In this document: in pieces, positions 18,807 through 28,387 of the stretch
Layout of the letters: every line of letters starts with the position of its first letter
How positions within the stretch are numbered: the stretch's first letter is position 1
Source of the DNA: DATJCV01 sp963707665
GTDB taxonomy: Bacteria > Pseudomonadota > Gammaproteobacteria > Burkholderiales > Burkholderiaceae_D
Length of the DNA: 64,000 nt
Direction: 5' to 3'
Assembly (NCBI GenBank): GCA_963707665.1
Contig: CAVPQU010000002.1
Location: 124,001 to 188,000 of the forward strand
Program-made: the position numbers and the translations under genes
The notes under the pieces: generated by a model
Database searches by the model: none
Told to the model about the DNA's origin: nothing
What the model saw: the letters and a program-made list of their open reading frames with translations, nothing else

Positions 18807-19208
18807 ATGCACGCCACCACCCCATATCAACTGCTTGCCGATGTGGTGCTTACCGTACACGTCGCCGTCGTTGCATTCGTCGTCGGCGGCCAGATCCTCA
18901 TCATTGCCGGCAATCTCCGTGGCTGGCGCTGGGTCAATGGGTTCGGGTTCAGACTTGCACACCTGGCTGCGATTGCAGTCGTGGTCGCAGAGGTTTGGTT
19001 CGGCGCCACCTGTCCGCTCACATCGGTTGAAATGTGGCTGCGCGCCAAGGCTCGCGCCACCACTTACGCGGGCAGCTTCATCGAGCACTGGCTGCAGCGC
19101 GTCCTGTACTACGAGGCGCCTTCCTGGGTTTTCACGCTGGGTTACTCGCTCTTCGGGTTGCTCGTCGTGGCGGTGTGGTGGTATTTCCCGCCGAAGCTCA
19201 AGCGTTGA
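18807..19208 (+). CDS. DUF2784 family membrane protein
   Basis: A 133-residue inner-membrane protein with four predicted helices. The sequence LLADVVLTVHVAVVAFVVGGQILI, ATCPLTSVEMWLR and FIEHWLQRVLYYEAPSWVFTLGYSLFGLLVV matches the DUF2784 pattern, including the conserved CPLT segment. No function is known. It begins six bases after the CATTAGGCAT repeat but has the high GC of the chromosome, so it may be a resident gene next to the cassette boundary. Confidence 0.85.
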   Translation: MHATTPYQLLADVVLTVHVAVVAFVVGGQILIIAGNLRGWRWVNGFGFRLAHLAAIAVVVAEVWFGATCPLTSVEMWLRAKARATTYAGSFIEHWLQRVLYYEAPSWVFTLGYSLFGLLVVAVWWYFPPKLKR

Positions 19209-19328
19209 CGCCCGGAAGCGGATGCCTGGCCGCCATTTCGCCGGACGCAGCACGACGAACCGGCACCACGCCGGTTGTGTCAAACCTCAGGTTCTTTCCG
19301 ATTCACCCGCCAGCCACCGGAGGTAGCC

Positions 19329-19760
19329 ATGACCCAGCAGGACGCCATCAAGGTCGGCCAACTGACTATTCGCTACCTGATCGACGGTTCCGCCAACGGC
19401 GGCATGGGTTTGTTCGAATTGACGGTGCCGCCCGGCTCGAATGTGCCGCCGCCGCATAGCCATTCGAAAAACGACGAATGCATCTACCTCCTCGAGGGAA
19501 CGCTGCGCTATTCGGTGGACGGCAACACGCGCGATCTGGGGCCAGGCGACTGGATGTTTTCACCGAAAGGATCGCTGCATCAGTTCAGCAATCCGCACAC
19601 TGAAGCCGCCCGCGCCCTGGTGATCCAGACGCCCGATATCGGTGCCCAGTACTTCCGGGACGTCGCTGCCGTCATCAACGCCGGCGGGCCGCCGGATCGT
19701 GCAAAGCTGCTTGCCGCCATGGCCGAATACGGCCTGGTGCCTGCGCCGCCAGCAGCCTAG
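19329..19760 (+). CDS. Cupin-domain protein
   Basis: A 143-residue single-domain cupin. The first metal-binding motif appears as PPPHSHSKNDECIYLLEGTLRYSVDG (two His and one Glu); the second reads PKGSLHQFSNPHTEAARALVIQTP with a further His. Such proteins act as metal-dependent dioxygenases, isomerases or sensors, and the substrate cannot be told. A GGAGGTAGCC ribosome site precedes the ATG at 19329. Convergent with the diguanylate cyclase gene. Confidence 0.85.
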   Translation: MTQQDAIKVGQLTIRYLIDGSANGGMGLFELTVPPGSNVPPPHSHSKNDECIYLLEGTLRYSVDGNTRDLGPGDWMFSPKGSLHQFSNPHTEAARALVIQTPDIGAQYFRDVAAVINAGGPPDRAKLLAAMAEYGLVPAPPAA

Positions 19761-19825
19761 CTGGCCGTTGCCGCCAACCATGATCGGCAAGCCGGCGGTG
19801 CCGGCATGCTCCGACCGCATGTACC

Positions 19826-21484
19826 TTACGCCGGTTGAACGGCTGCCGCTTCCAGCGTCTGCTCAAACAGGCAAAACCCATTCCTCCCGGTCCGCTTGGC
19901 GTGATACATGGCGGTGTCGGCCTGCGACATCAATTGCGAAGTGGTGGTGCCGGCGGCGCTGGCGTCGTCATACAGCGCGATGCCGATCGAGGCGCCGAGC
20001 GTGAAGGCCTCGCCGTCGATATCGAACGGGATGCCGATCGCCGCCAGCAATCGCTGGGCAATGCCAACCGCCATGCCGCGGGCATCGTCGAGATCGGTCA
20101 GCAGGAGCACGAATTCGTCGCCGCCGAAGCGCGCTACGGTATCGGTGCGCCGGCGCCCGTCCAGGAGGCGCGCCGCGACCTGGCGCAGGACAGTGTCGCC
20201 GGCTTCATGTCCGAATCGATCGTTGATCGGCTTGAAATCGTCGAGATCGCAAAACAGCAGCGCAAAATGCGAACCGCCGCGCTCGGCATGCGCCAAGGTT
20301 TGTTGCAGGCGATCTTCCAGCATGGCGCGGTTGCACAGGCCGGTGAGGGCGTCGTGGTGCGCCATGAATCCCAGCCGTGCTTCGCTCGCCTTGAGCGCTT
20401 CTTCCTTTTCATTCAGCCGCGCCACCAGATGATTGAAGCCGAGCACCAGGTCGCCGACCTCATCCTGGCGCTTGATCGGCAGCGGCGCCAGTTGGCGCTT
20501 GCCGTCCGCCATCTCGCGCATCGAGCGCGCCGCCTCGGTCAGCGGTCGCAACATGCGTGGCAATAGCAACAGCAAAACCGCGATCACTACGGCCATCATC
20601 ACCAGCGTGGCCTGTAGGGTGAAGCTGCGCATGGCGGCAATCGGGTGGAACGCTTCCGAGGTCGGGATGCGGGCGACGACAAACCAGCCGGTGCTGGGCA
20701 CCGTCACCATGGCCGACAGTTCCTCGACGCCGTCGACGTTGACGGTGGTGCCGGTGCCGCGGTAGCCGGCCATGGCCCGATCGTGCAGCAGGTTGACGCC
20801 AACAGGTGGGGTCGGCCGTAACACCATGGCCGGGTCGCTGGCACCGACGAACAGTTTGTCGGCCGGCGAAATCACCAGGAAGCCGCCGCTGGCGCCCAAG
20901 CGGGTATTCTGCAGGTCGAGAAAGCCGGGTGCGTCGAGCGCGACCACCCCGGTCAACACGGCCACCACGCGCTGGCCGGCGTCGTGCACCGGCAGCGCCA
21001 TGATCAGGACCGGATCGCCGCTGGCGCGTCCGCGCTGCGGCTTGCTCATGACCGGCGCGTCGGCGCGCAGCGCGGCCTGGAACCACTCGGCTTCCGAATA
21101 GAGCAGCCTGTCGCGCCCGGGCACTACCGGATATTCCGCCAGCGCGCCGAAGCCGTCCGGCCGCAGCACCGCCAGTCCTTTATTGAACAACGGACTCAGC
21201 CGCTGGCGCTCGGCAATCCAGCCCGCCAGTTCCTGCGGCTGCTGCAGCAGCGCAGGTGGCAGCGTGGCAGCCAACGTGGTGAGCAGGGTGCGACGTTCGA
21301 GGATGCTATGGTCGATGTCGCGTGCCACATAGGAAGCGATCGATAATTGCTCGGCCGCGACCCGGTCGCGCAGCAGATCTTGGGCGAACGGCAGCGCGAT
21401 CAACATGCGCACGCCGACGCCGGCCACGACCAGCAATACGCCGAGTGCGATGACGCGGAACTTCAGGCTCTGGAAAATTGTCAT
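19826..21484 (-). CDS. Membrane diguanylate cyclase (Cache-HAMP-GGDEF)
   Basis: A 552-residue signalling enzyme. An N-terminal helix (about 9-30) and a second near 285-305 enclose a periplasmic double-Cache sensor domain; a HAMP segment and short coiled coil follow. The GGDEF domain has LTGLCNRAMLEDRL and the intact active-site motif ARFGGDEFVLLL, with an RRTD inhibitory site five residues before it. It should make c-di-GMP and be product-inhibited. The ligand of the sensor is unknown. It is downstream of, but separated by about 40 bases from, the chromate transporter pair. Confidence 0.93.
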   Translation of the reverse strand: MTIFQSLKFRVIALGVLLVVAGVGVRMLIALPFAQDLLRDRVAAEQLSIASYVARDIDHSILERRTLLTTLAATLPPALLQQPQELAGWIAERQRLSPLFNKGLAVLRPDGFGALAEYPVVPGRDRLLYSEAEWFQAALRADAPVMSKPQRGRASGDPVLIMALPVHDAGQRVVAVLTGVVALDAPGFLDLQNTRLGASGGFLVISPADKLFVGASDPAMVLRPTPPVGVNLLHDRAMAGYRGTGTTVNVDGVEELSAMVTVPSTGWFVVARIPTSEAFHPIAAMRSFTLQATLVMMAVVIAVLLLLLPRMLRPLTEAARSMREMADGKRQLAPLPIKRQDEVGDLVLGFNHLVARLNEKEEALKASEARLGFMAHHDALTGLCNRAMLEDRLQQTLAHAERGGSHFALLFCDLDDFKPINDRFGHEAGDTVLRQVAARLLDGRRRTDTVARFGGDEFVLLLTDLDDARGMAVGIAQRLLAAIGIPFDIDGEAFTLGASIGIALYDDASAAGTTTSQLMSQADTAMYHAKRTGRNGFCLFEQTLEAAAVQPA

Positions 21485-21523
21485 GCGGCAATGATACAGA
21501 AAAGCGCTTCATCGCCGTTGAGA

Positions 21524-22123
21524 TCATGCGGCCGGAGTCACACCACGGCCGTACCAGCCGAGCAGCGCACCGGCGGCCAGCAGCCACAGCAGATGGATTT
21601 TGGTGCGCCAGACCAGCAGGATGGTGACGGCGATCAGCGCCCAGCGGGCCAGGTGCGGCCCGGCGTCGCTGATTGCGCTGGCCAGGGTCCAGCCGGTGGC
21701 GATGATGAGCGCAAGCACGATCGGCGCCATCCCTTGCTTGAAGGCCCGCACCGTGCGCCGGGTGCGGTTCTGGTGGCCCCAGTGCGCCGCCAGGTAAGTC
21801 AGCGTGGTGCTCGGAATCAGGATGCCGGACATTGCCGCCAGCACGCCGAACAGCGCACTGCCGAGGCCGCCGGCGTTGAGGCCGACATTCCACCCCATCA
21901 GCGCCACGAACAGCACGTTCGGTCCGGGCGCGGCTTGCGCCAGCGCGATCGCGGCGTTGAACTGGGGGTCGGTGAGCCAGTGCTGCTGCACCACCAGGTA
22001 GCGATGCATTTCGGCCACCGTCGTGATGGCGCCGCCGATCGACATCAGCGACAAACCCAGGAAATGCACGAACAGATGGAGCCAGTCGCCCAGCGCGAGC
22101 ACAATCGGCAGCGGCGTACTCAT
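21524..22123 (-). CDS. Chromate transporter, second half-size ChrA subunit
   Basis: A 199-residue CHR-domain protein with about six helices. Family motifs are FLGLSLMSIGGAITTVAEMHRYLV and IALAQAAPGPNVLFVALMGW. Its ATG overlaps the stop of the upstream ChrA gene in an ATGA arrangement, so the two are translationally coupled. Short-chain ChrA proteins work as pairs with opposite topology. Substrate may be chromate or sulfate-like oxyanions. A much longer in-frame extension upstream exists but is the shadow of the first subunit. Confidence 0.9.
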   Translation of the reverse strand: MSTPLPIVLALGDWLHLFVHFLGLSLMSIGGAITTVAEMHRYLVVQQHWLTDPQFNAAIALAQAAPGPNVLFVALMGWNVGLNAGGLGSALFGVLAAMSGILIPSTTLTYLAAHWGHQNRTRRTVRAFKQGMAPIVLALIIATGWTLASAISDAGPHLARWALIAVTILLVWRTKIHLLWLLAAGALLGWYGRGVTPAA

Positions 22124-22722
22124 GCTGCGAGCTTGCGGTAAGTCAGCACGCAGGCCAGCAAGCCCAGGCCGCCCAACACGTACAGCAGCGGCCAGTGCAG
22201 CCAGGCGATCGCCGCGAAGCAGGCCAGGGCGAGGCCCAGGCATGGCCACAAGCCGAGCGGATTGGTTTTCAATGTGCTGCCGAGCTTCAGGCCGGTTGCG
22301 GTTACCAGGCCGGCCGCCACCGCGCTCATGCCGCGCAGCGCCCCGGCTACGCCCGGATCCGACGCGAAGCGGGCATACGCCAGCGCCAGGACCAGCAACA
22401 GCAGCAACGGCGCCAGCAGCATGCCGGCCAGCGCCGCCAGCGCGCCGCGCAAGCCGAAATGGCGAGTGCCGATCATTAATGAAATGTTGACCACATTCGG
22501 GCCGGGCATCAATTGCGCCACGGCCCAGTCTTCCAGGAACTCGTCGCGCGTCAGCCATTGTTTTCTGTCCACCAGTTCCTGCTGCACGATCGCCAGCACG
22601 CCACCGAAGCCTTGCAAGGCCAGCAACGTGAACGTGAGGAACAGGTCGAGCGGCGACTTGGGGCGCGGCCGCTGTTGCAGCGGTTCGGATGGGGTGATGG
22701 GCATGCGGTGATTCTTATGCAA
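22120..22722 (-). CDS. Chromate transporter, first half-size ChrA subunit
   Basis: A 200-residue CHR-domain protein: LDLFLTFTLLALQGFGGVLAIVQQELVDRK, FLEDWAVAQLMPGPNVVNISLMIGTRHFGLRGA are the conserved amphipathic start and the MPGPNV motif. It pairs with the gene that overlaps its 3' end. No ChrB-like regulator is adjacent, so an inducible chromate-resistance role is unproven. Confidence 0.9.
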   Translation of the reverse strand: MHKNHRMPITPSEPLQQRPRPKSPLDLFLTFTLLALQGFGGVLAIVQQELVDRKQWLTRDEFLEDWAVAQLMPGPNVVNISLMIGTRHFGLRGALAALAGMLLAPLLLLLVLALAYARFASDPGVAGALRGMSAVAAGLVTATGLKLGSTLKTNPLGLWPCLGLALACFAAIAWLHWPLLYVLGGLGLLACVLTYRKLAA

Positions 22723-22896
22723 GGAATGTTATGTGGAACGTCGCAAATCGATCGGGCATTTCGCCCCGATTCGATCTGAAAAGCGCAGCAAACCGTAAGG
22801 GGATAGGCGGAAACTTGCAGAACGTATTGTCTAGGAAAAAGACCAAAAAAACCAAGCTTCTTTCATCAGATCAATTATTGGATATTTACTAAGTGA

Positions 22897-23205
22897 TGGG
22901 CTTCCCCCGATAAGACGGACACTTTCGATAGGTGTGATTCGACTATCGGAAGTAATTAATGGAACGACGGCGGTTTACAGAACAAGGTCAAGACCGAGCG
23001 AGACCTCTTAAAAAGGCGCTGGCCTACTTTGCAGCCGACCTGAAGTGAAGCACGGCTTTATTGCGCGTCATCGCCGCATCTGGCCCACGCGCACGATGTG
23101 CTGGGTGTGTCTGCCAGCGGGTTCTGTGACTGGTTTGAACGACCGCCCAGCCGGCGGCAGCAAGCCAATGCAAAGCTGCTGACACTCATTCGGGAAATCT
23201 GGTCT
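22897..23205 (+). mobile_element. IS3-family insertion sequence remnant
   Basis: The segment begins with a typical IS3-family left end, TGGGCTTCCCCCGATAAGAC. Next come a transposase orfA start (MERRRFTEQG) joined by an internal deletion to its C-terminus (ERDLLKKALAYFAADLK and stop), then the start of orfB (KHGFIARHRRIWP, one frame change, GVSASGFCDWFERPPSRRQQ). The match ends near LLTLIRE; catalytic DDE parts and the right end are missing. It is a dead fragment. The flanking bases 22723-22896 and 23206-23307 contain nothing else I can identify. Confidence 0.82.
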
Positions 23206-23307
23206 TTCGCGCGAGCGGATTCAATGACTGCTCTGTCGGGACGTAGGGCAATGGTTGTAGCCACAGATGTCGCTCATTTCCAAATGAGCAAATACATTGG
23301 GCGCAGG

Positions 23308-24534
23308 CTAAACCACCGCGTTGGTCTGGCACGTTGTTGATGTGTCCATGCTCTGAGTTCGCTGATTGCAGTGAACGGCTTGGGCCAATTCGATTTGGTT
23401 GCGTCCAGCGGCTTTGCCACGGTAAAGGGCGGCATCGGCTTGTCGCATGGCGTCCTCTAAGGCATGTGCATTCGCGAAGCTGTGTGAAACCCCAATCGTG
23501 ATCGTGCAATGCAGCGGATGGTCGGAGCCAGTGATCTTGATTGCTTGATTTTCGATGGCTGCACGTAAGCGCTCAGCCAAGTGCATGACTCCCAGAGCGT
23601 CGGTGTCCAGGCAGATGGCAACAAACTCTTCTCCACCAATACGGCCCGCCAAGTCGCCACTGCGCACAGTGGTACGGAGTACCTCCGCCACATGGCACAG
23701 GACGGTATCCCCGATTTGGTGGCCATAGGTATCGTTGATACGTTTGAAGTGGTCAACATCGAAAATCAGCAAGTACGCAGGCACTGCCTTGCGGGAGTTG
23801 AAATACAGTTGTAGCGCTTCTGTGAGTCCGCGGCGGTTGAGTAACTGTGTCATGGGGTCACGCGCAGCCATGTTGCGCAGGTCATCGGTCAAGCGGCGCA
23901 GTACCAGCCAGACGATCGATGGCGGCAACACCGTGGCCAGGAATGACATATAGATGTAGAACACCAACTGAAAATCGCCGTCCATCTGCAGTGCATCCAA
24001 ACCGCCATCCAGAAGCTTCATGAACTTGAGTGCGTTGAGTACGCAGATGCCGCTGATCAGGGTTGCAAAAAATATCATCTCTCCATACAAATCTTTGGCA
24101 AATGTGCGCACGCCATGGATCACGGTGATGGTCATGATCAAGAACAGTAGTGCCGACATGCCTGAGAGCATGGCGTAGCGGGCGACCGGGCCCAGGCTCC
24201 ATTGCACCAAAACCTGCGCGACGCTGTAGGTCGCGGCGAACGCAATCAGTGGACGTAACAAAGGGACGGAATGCCCAAAAAAACGCATGGCACCCAGCCA
24301 GTAAGCCACTGGGGCGGCTAGTGTGAGGATGTGGTTGACAACGCTCATCAGGCTCCAAGCGGGGCCTCCTCCAGCCAGTTGCAGCACATAGGCAAAACCC
24401 AACAGGAGGTTGCCCATCGCAAAAAAGTCCATCCCCATCTTTTTGCCGTGCAGGCGTTTGCTGATGAGCAAAAACATCACCGAAAAGCACAGCAGGTGTG
24501 TGCACAGCATGCCGACGAGAATGGTTGCAACCAT
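23308..24534 (-). CDS. Membrane diguanylate cyclase with multi-helix N-terminal sensor
   Basis: A 408-residue protein. Seven or so hydrophobic helices occupy residues 1-225, resembling MASE-type integral membrane sensors. A GGDEF domain follows, with DPMTQLLNRRGLTEAL, FDVDHFKRINDTYGHQIGD and the active site RIGGEEFVAICL; RSGD five residues before it is a probable inhibitory site. It should synthesise c-di-GMP. GC content is visibly below that of neighbouring genes, and an IS3 remnant lies directly at its 3' side. It occupies the place where lipA normally follows lipB. Confidence 0.9.
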   Translation of the reverse strand: MVATILVGMLCTHLLCFSVMFLLISKRLHGKKMGMDFFAMGNLLLGFAYVLQLAGGGPAWSLMSVVNHILTLAAPVAYWLGAMRFFGHSVPLLRPLIAFAATYSVAQVLVQWSLGPVARYAMLSGMSALLFLIMTITVIHGVRTFAKDLYGEMIFFATLISGICVLNALKFMKLLDGGLDALQMDGDFQLVFYIYMSFLATVLPPSIVWLVLRRLTDDLRNMAARDPMTQLLNRRGLTEALQLYFNSRKAVPAYLLIFDVDHFKRINDTYGHQIGDTVLCHVAEVLRTTVRSGDLAGRIGGEEFVAICLDTDALGVMHLAERLRAAIENQAIKITGSDHPLHCTITIGVSHSFANAHALEDAMRQADAALYRGKAAGRNQIELAQAVHCNQRTQSMDTSTTCQTNAVV

Positions 24535-24639
24535 GTTGACGTTGAGAGGGGGTTAGCAGACGATTTGCGCAGGGATCAGCGATACATCACTTCGCAAAGA
24601 CGGCCGGCGGAGTGGTATCGGTTGTGATGTGTTCAGCGG

Positions 24640-25278
24640 TTATCGGAGTCGTTCAGTCAATGCGTGTGCAAGGGCGGACTGCACGTCTTGCGCCTCGGCC
24701 TCGACGCCCAGGCTGCGCATGTCGACCGTGGCCAGGCCCTGGTAGCCGCACGGATTGATCCAGGAGAAGGGCGTCAGGTCCATCGCCACGTTCAGCGCGA
24801 CGCCATGGTAGGTGCAGCCGTTGCCGCGTATCTTCAGGCCGAGCGCGGCGATTTTGGCGCCTTGCCGCGGGCCGTCGGCCACGTAGATGCCGGGCGCGCC
24901 CGGCTTGCGCGTGCCGGCCACACCGTATGTGGCCAGCGTGTCGATCACCGCGTCCTCGATGTGGCTGACGAATTCGCGCACGAACCAGCGCGCATCGGGC
25001 CGCTTGCGGCGCAAATCCAGCAGCAGGTACGCCACCGCCTGGCCAGGGCCGTGATAGGTCACCTCGCCGCCGCGGTCGGTCTGCACCACCGGAATGCCGT
25101 GCGCATCCAGCACGTGGGCGCGATCGGCCGCGACGCCGAGCGTGAAGACCGGCGCATGTTCGACCAGCCACAACTGGTCCGGGGTGTCGGCGCCGCGGGC
25201 TTCGGTGAACGCGCGCATCGCCTGGTAGCTGGCTTCAAACGCTTCCTGGCCGCGCTGCAGGATGATAGGGTCGGGCAT
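24640..25278 (-). CDS. lipB: Lipoyl(octanoyl) transferase LipB
   Basis: A 212-residue enzyme that moves octanoate from ACP to lipoyl domains of 2-oxoacid dehydrogenases and the glycine cleavage H protein. Signature segments are TDRGGEVTYHGPGQAVAYLLLDL, GAKIAALGLKI with the catalytic Lys142, CTYHGVALNVAMDL and NPCGYQGL with the nucleophile Cys177. In related genomes it lies between ybeD and lipA; here a ferric-iron ABC operon separates it from ybeD and a diguanylate cyclase takes the place of lipA. Confidence 0.96.
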   Translation of the reverse strand: MPDPIILQRGQEAFEASYQAMRAFTEARGADTPDQLWLVEHAPVFTLGVAADRAHVLDAHGIPVVQTDRGGEVTYHGPGQAVAYLLLDLRRKRPDARWFVREFVSHIEDAVIDTLATYGVAGTRKPGAPGIYVADGPRQGAKIAALGLKIRGNGCTYHGVALNVAMDLTPFSWINPCGYQGLATVDMRSLGVEAEAQDVQSALAHALTERLR

Positions 25279-25325
25279 GGCCTTAGTTTACCGAAGCGGA
25301 CCGTTCCTTGCCCGGCAACACCGCA

Positions 25326-26414
25326 CTAGCAATCGGGCCGCTCGAACGCGACCACGTGGTCGATTTCCAGGCGGATGCCGATCTTTCCGCCGAGCGGATG
25401 ATCGTGGTGGCTGGGAATCAGCGACAGCACGCGGGTGCCGGAGGCCAGTTGCAGCGTATACAGGAAGTCGGCGCCGCGGAATGCCTTGGCCAGCACGGTG
25501 GCCTGCATGCTGCTGGCGTCGTCGTGCACGACGTCGTCCGGCCGCACCAGCACGTCGACCGGGCAGCCGGCGCCGCAGCAGGCCGGCAACTGCGCCGGCA
25601 CCCGTCCCAATTCGATGTCGAGCGTGGCGGGGCCGACCACCGCACCCGGAATCAGCACGCCTTCGCCGATGAAGCCGGCGACGAACAGGTTGGCCGGTTC
25701 GTGATACAGGTTGTAGGCGGTATCCCACTGCTGGATCACGCCCTGATGCAGGACGCCGATCTCGTCGGCGATCGCGAATGCTTCGTGCTGGTCGTGCGTG
25801 ACCAGTACCGCGGTGGTGTTCTGCTGGCGCAGGATGTCGCGCACCTCCAGTCCCAGCCGTTCGCGCAGCGCCACGTCCAGGTTGGAAAACGGCTCGTCCA
25901 GCAGCAGCAGGTCCGGTTGCGGCGCCAGTGCCCGCGCTAGCGCCACGCGCTGCTGCTGGCCGCCCGACAGTTCGTGCGGATAGGCATTGCCCAGTGTGGT
26001 CAGGCCGACGGTTTCCAGCAGCTCGGCCACGCGTCGCGTGCGTTGCGTGCGATCGGTGCCACGCAGGCCGAAGCCGACATTGTCGCGCACGTTCAAATGC
26101 GGAAACAGCGCGTAGTCCTGGAACACCATGCCGATGCGGCGCTGATGCGCCGGCAGTGAGAAAGTGGCGCTGCCGACTTGCTGACCGTTCAGGTGGATGG
26201 TGCCGCTGCTGATCGATTCAAAGCCGGCAATGCAGCGCAAGGCGGTGGTCTTGCCGCAGCCGGACGGCCCCAGCAGGCAGCCGATGCGGCCTTTCTCCAG
26301 GCTGAAGCCGAGATCGCTGAAGGTATTGGCCGCGCCGTAGGTGTGGGAAATGCGGTCGAGCCGCAGCAGCGGTTCCGATGCGGAGGCGGCGCGAGTGGAG
26401 GCAGCAGGATTCAT
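25326..26414 (-). CDS. fbpC: Ferric-iron ABC transporter ATPase (FbpC-type)
   Basis: A 362-residue ABC ATPase with Walker A GPSGCGKTT, signature LSGGQQQRVALARAL, Walker B LLLLDEPFSNLD and the switch His in VTHDQHEAF. The C-terminal third is the regulatory OB-fold domain of the FbpC/PotA class (GVVQQ-like, VLVRPDDVVHDDAS). It is the last gene of a substrate-binding protein-permease-ATPase operon. Iron specificity is inferred from the binding protein and the Fur box. Confidence 0.92.
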   Translation of the reverse strand: MNPAASTRAASASEPLLRLDRISHTYGAANTFSDLGFSLEKGRIGCLLGPSGCGKTTALRCIAGFESISSGTIHLNGQQVGSATFSLPAHQRRIGMVFQDYALFPHLNVRDNVGFGLRGTDRTQRTRRVAELLETVGLTTLGNAYPHELSGGQQQRVALARALAPQPDLLLLDEPFSNLDVALRERLGLEVRDILRQQNTTAVLVTHDQHEAFAIADEIGVLHQGVIQQWDTAYNLYHEPANLFVAGFIGEGVLIPGAVVGPATLDIELGRVPAQLPACCGAGCPVDVLVRPDDVVHDDASSMQATVLAKAFRGADFLYTLQLASGTRVLSLIPSHHDHPLGGKIGIRLEIDHVVAFERPDC

Positions 26415-26477
26415 GGGCGCGATTATAGGGTGCGGGGTCCAGGATGCGCGTTCGGATACCGGATCGGAGCCATCATC

Positions 26478-28148
26478 TCAGGCCTCCGACTGGCGCGTCA
26501 GCAGGATCACCGGCAGCAGCCCGGCCACCACCAGCGCCAGCGCCGGCAGCGCGGCGCGCTCCCATTGGCCTTCCGAGGTCATTTCGAAAATCCGCACTGC
26601 CAGCGTGTCCCAGCCGAACGGCCGGGTCATCAGCGTGATCGGCATTTCCTTCATGACGTCGACGAACACCAGGATCGCGCCGGTCAGCAAGCCGCCGCGC
26701 AGCAGCGGCAGGTGTACGCGCGCGAAGAGCCGCCAGCCGGTGATCCCCATGCCGCGCGCGGCTTCTTCCTGGCTCTTGGTGATGCGCTGCATCGCGCTGT
26801 CGATCGGGTTGAAGCCGGCCGCCAGGAAGCGCGCGACATACGCCAGCAGCATCACCACCAGCGTGCCGCGCAAAACGGCGCCGGTATCGATGCCGAACCC
26901 CGCCTTCAGCAGTGCGATCAGCTGGTTGTCGAGCCAGGCGATCGGGATGAAAATGCCGACCGCCAGCACCGTACCGGGAATCGCATAACCGAGCGTCGAC
27001 AGCCGCGAAAAGAACAGTGTCGGCCAGTCGCGGTGCAGGCGCACGGTATACACCAGCACCAGCGCGGCGCTGACCACCAGCAGCGCCGCCATCGCCGACA
27101 GCGCGACCGAATGCCAGACAAAGGACGGATAGCGCGCATCGAAGTCTTCGGCAAATACCTGTACGCTCCAGGCCAGCAATTGCAGCACCGGAATGACGAA
27201 GGCGGCGGCCAGCACCAGGCTGGCGTAGGCGCAGGCGGCGAGACGCGCGCGCCGGCTCAGCGCCAGGCGCGAGAGTTGCGAGCGGCCCACTGCGTGATAG
27301 CGCTTGCCGCGCCGCCAGGCCTGTTCGAGCAGCACCAGCGCCAGCACCAGCAGCACCAGGATCGATGCCAGTTGCGCTGCCGCCGCCAGCGAGAACAGGC
27401 CGAACCAGGCCTTGTAGATCGCGGTGGTGAAGGTGTCGTAGTTGAAGACGGCGACGGTGCCGAAATCGGCCAGGGTTTCCATCATCGCCAGCATGATGCC
27501 GGCCGCCAGCCAGGGTCGCGCCATCGGCAGCGCCACCCTGAAAAAGCCCTGCCAGCGCGACAGGCCAAGCGACTGCCCGACTTCCAGCGAGCGCTTGCCT
27601 TGGGTCAGAAAGGCGTTGCGCGCCAGCAGGTAGACATATGGATAGAGCGCCAGCGTCATCACCAGGATCACGCCGCCGCGCGAGCGGATCGGCGGAAACC
27701 AGGCGCTGCTGCCGAACAGGTCGCGCAGCGCGCTTTGCAGAGGGCCGGTGTAGTCCAAGAGGCCGATGCCGACGAAGGCAGTGACGTAGGCCGGGATCGC
27801 CAGCGGCAGCATCAGCGCCCAGGAAAAGAAGCGGCGGCCGGGAAACTCGCACACCGCGGTCAGCCAGGCCAGCGAGGTGCCCAGCACGCCGGTGCCGAGC
27901 GCGACGCCGGCCACCAGCCAGAAGGTGTTGCGCAGCAGCTCGGGCAGCACATTCTGCGACAAGTGTTGCCAGATTTCCGACGCCGGCACCAGGAACGACG
28001 ACAGCACCACCACCAGCGGCACCAGCGTGATCAGCGAGACCAGGAAGGCGGCGATGCGCCAGCCGCCGAACCAGCGGCCGAGCAGGGCGGCGGGACGCGA
28101 GGCCGGATGATGGCAGGTGGTCGGAAGCGGAGCTTGCATGCGTGTCAT
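26478..28148 (-). CDS. fbpB: Ferric-iron ABC transporter permease (FbpB-type, two-domain)
   Basis: A 556-residue permease with about twelve helices made of two BPD_transp_1 halves. The EAA loops are seen as SLEVGQSLGLSRWQGFFRVALPMARPWLAAG and SQEEAARGMGITGWRLFARVHLPLLRGGLLTG. This duplicated-permease layout is typical for FbpB/SfuB iron importers. The start at 28148 (MTRMQAPLP) is chosen because sequence upstream is not permease-like; ATG 28139 is equally possible. The 240 bases between it and fbpA hold no gene. Confidence 0.9.
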   Translation of the reverse strand: MTRMQAPLPTTCHHPASRPAALLGRWFGGWRIAAFLVSLITLVPLVVVLSSFLVPASEIWQHLSQNVLPELLRNTFWLVAGVALGTGVLGTSLAWLTAVCEFPGRRFFSWALMLPLAIPAYVTAFVGIGLLDYTGPLQSALRDLFGSSAWFPPIRSRGGVILVMTLALYPYVYLLARNAFLTQGKRSLEVGQSLGLSRWQGFFRVALPMARPWLAAGIMLAMMETLADFGTVAVFNYDTFTTAIYKAWFGLFSLAAAAQLASILVLLVLALVLLEQAWRRGKRYHAVGRSQLSRLALSRRARLAACAYASLVLAAAFVIPVLQLLAWSVQVFAEDFDARYPSFVWHSVALSAMAALLVVSAALVLVYTVRLHRDWPTLFFSRLSTLGYAIPGTVLAVGIFIPIAWLDNQLIALLKAGFGIDTGAVLRGTLVVMLLAYVARFLAAGFNPIDSAMQRITKSQEEAARGMGITGWRLFARVHLPLLRGGLLTGAILVFVDVMKEMPITLMTRPFGWDTLAVRIFEMTSEGQWERAALPALALVVAGLLPVILLTRQSEA

Positions 28149-28387
28149 GTTGGGCGAGAGAAGCGGCGGCGCCGTCGTGCTGTTCAGCTCGAGTAGCTTG
28201 GTTCGGGTGATCGTTCCCGCCAGTGTAGCGGGGAATCCAGGCGGTGCGCCGCCTGCCTGCGCAACGGTCGCGCTGACCAGCGCAACGACATCTGGCCAGC
28301 GACGCCGGCTGCCGTCGGCGCGGGGACGACCATGCTCAAAGCTGGTCGTCTCCGAGTACATCAAGGCGCCAGTGGCCATCGTCGCGC

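Noticed and set aside
22120..22558. N-terminally extended second ChrA of 344 residues
   Set aside because: The extra residues are out-of-frame translation of the first ChrA gene; the ATGA overlap at 22120-22123 defines the true start.
26178..28196. 672-codon plus-strand open frame opposite the iron permease
   Set aside because: The translation is a low-complexity Gln/Arg/His mixture typical of antisense frames in GC-rich genes; the minus strand encodes a clear two-domain permease.
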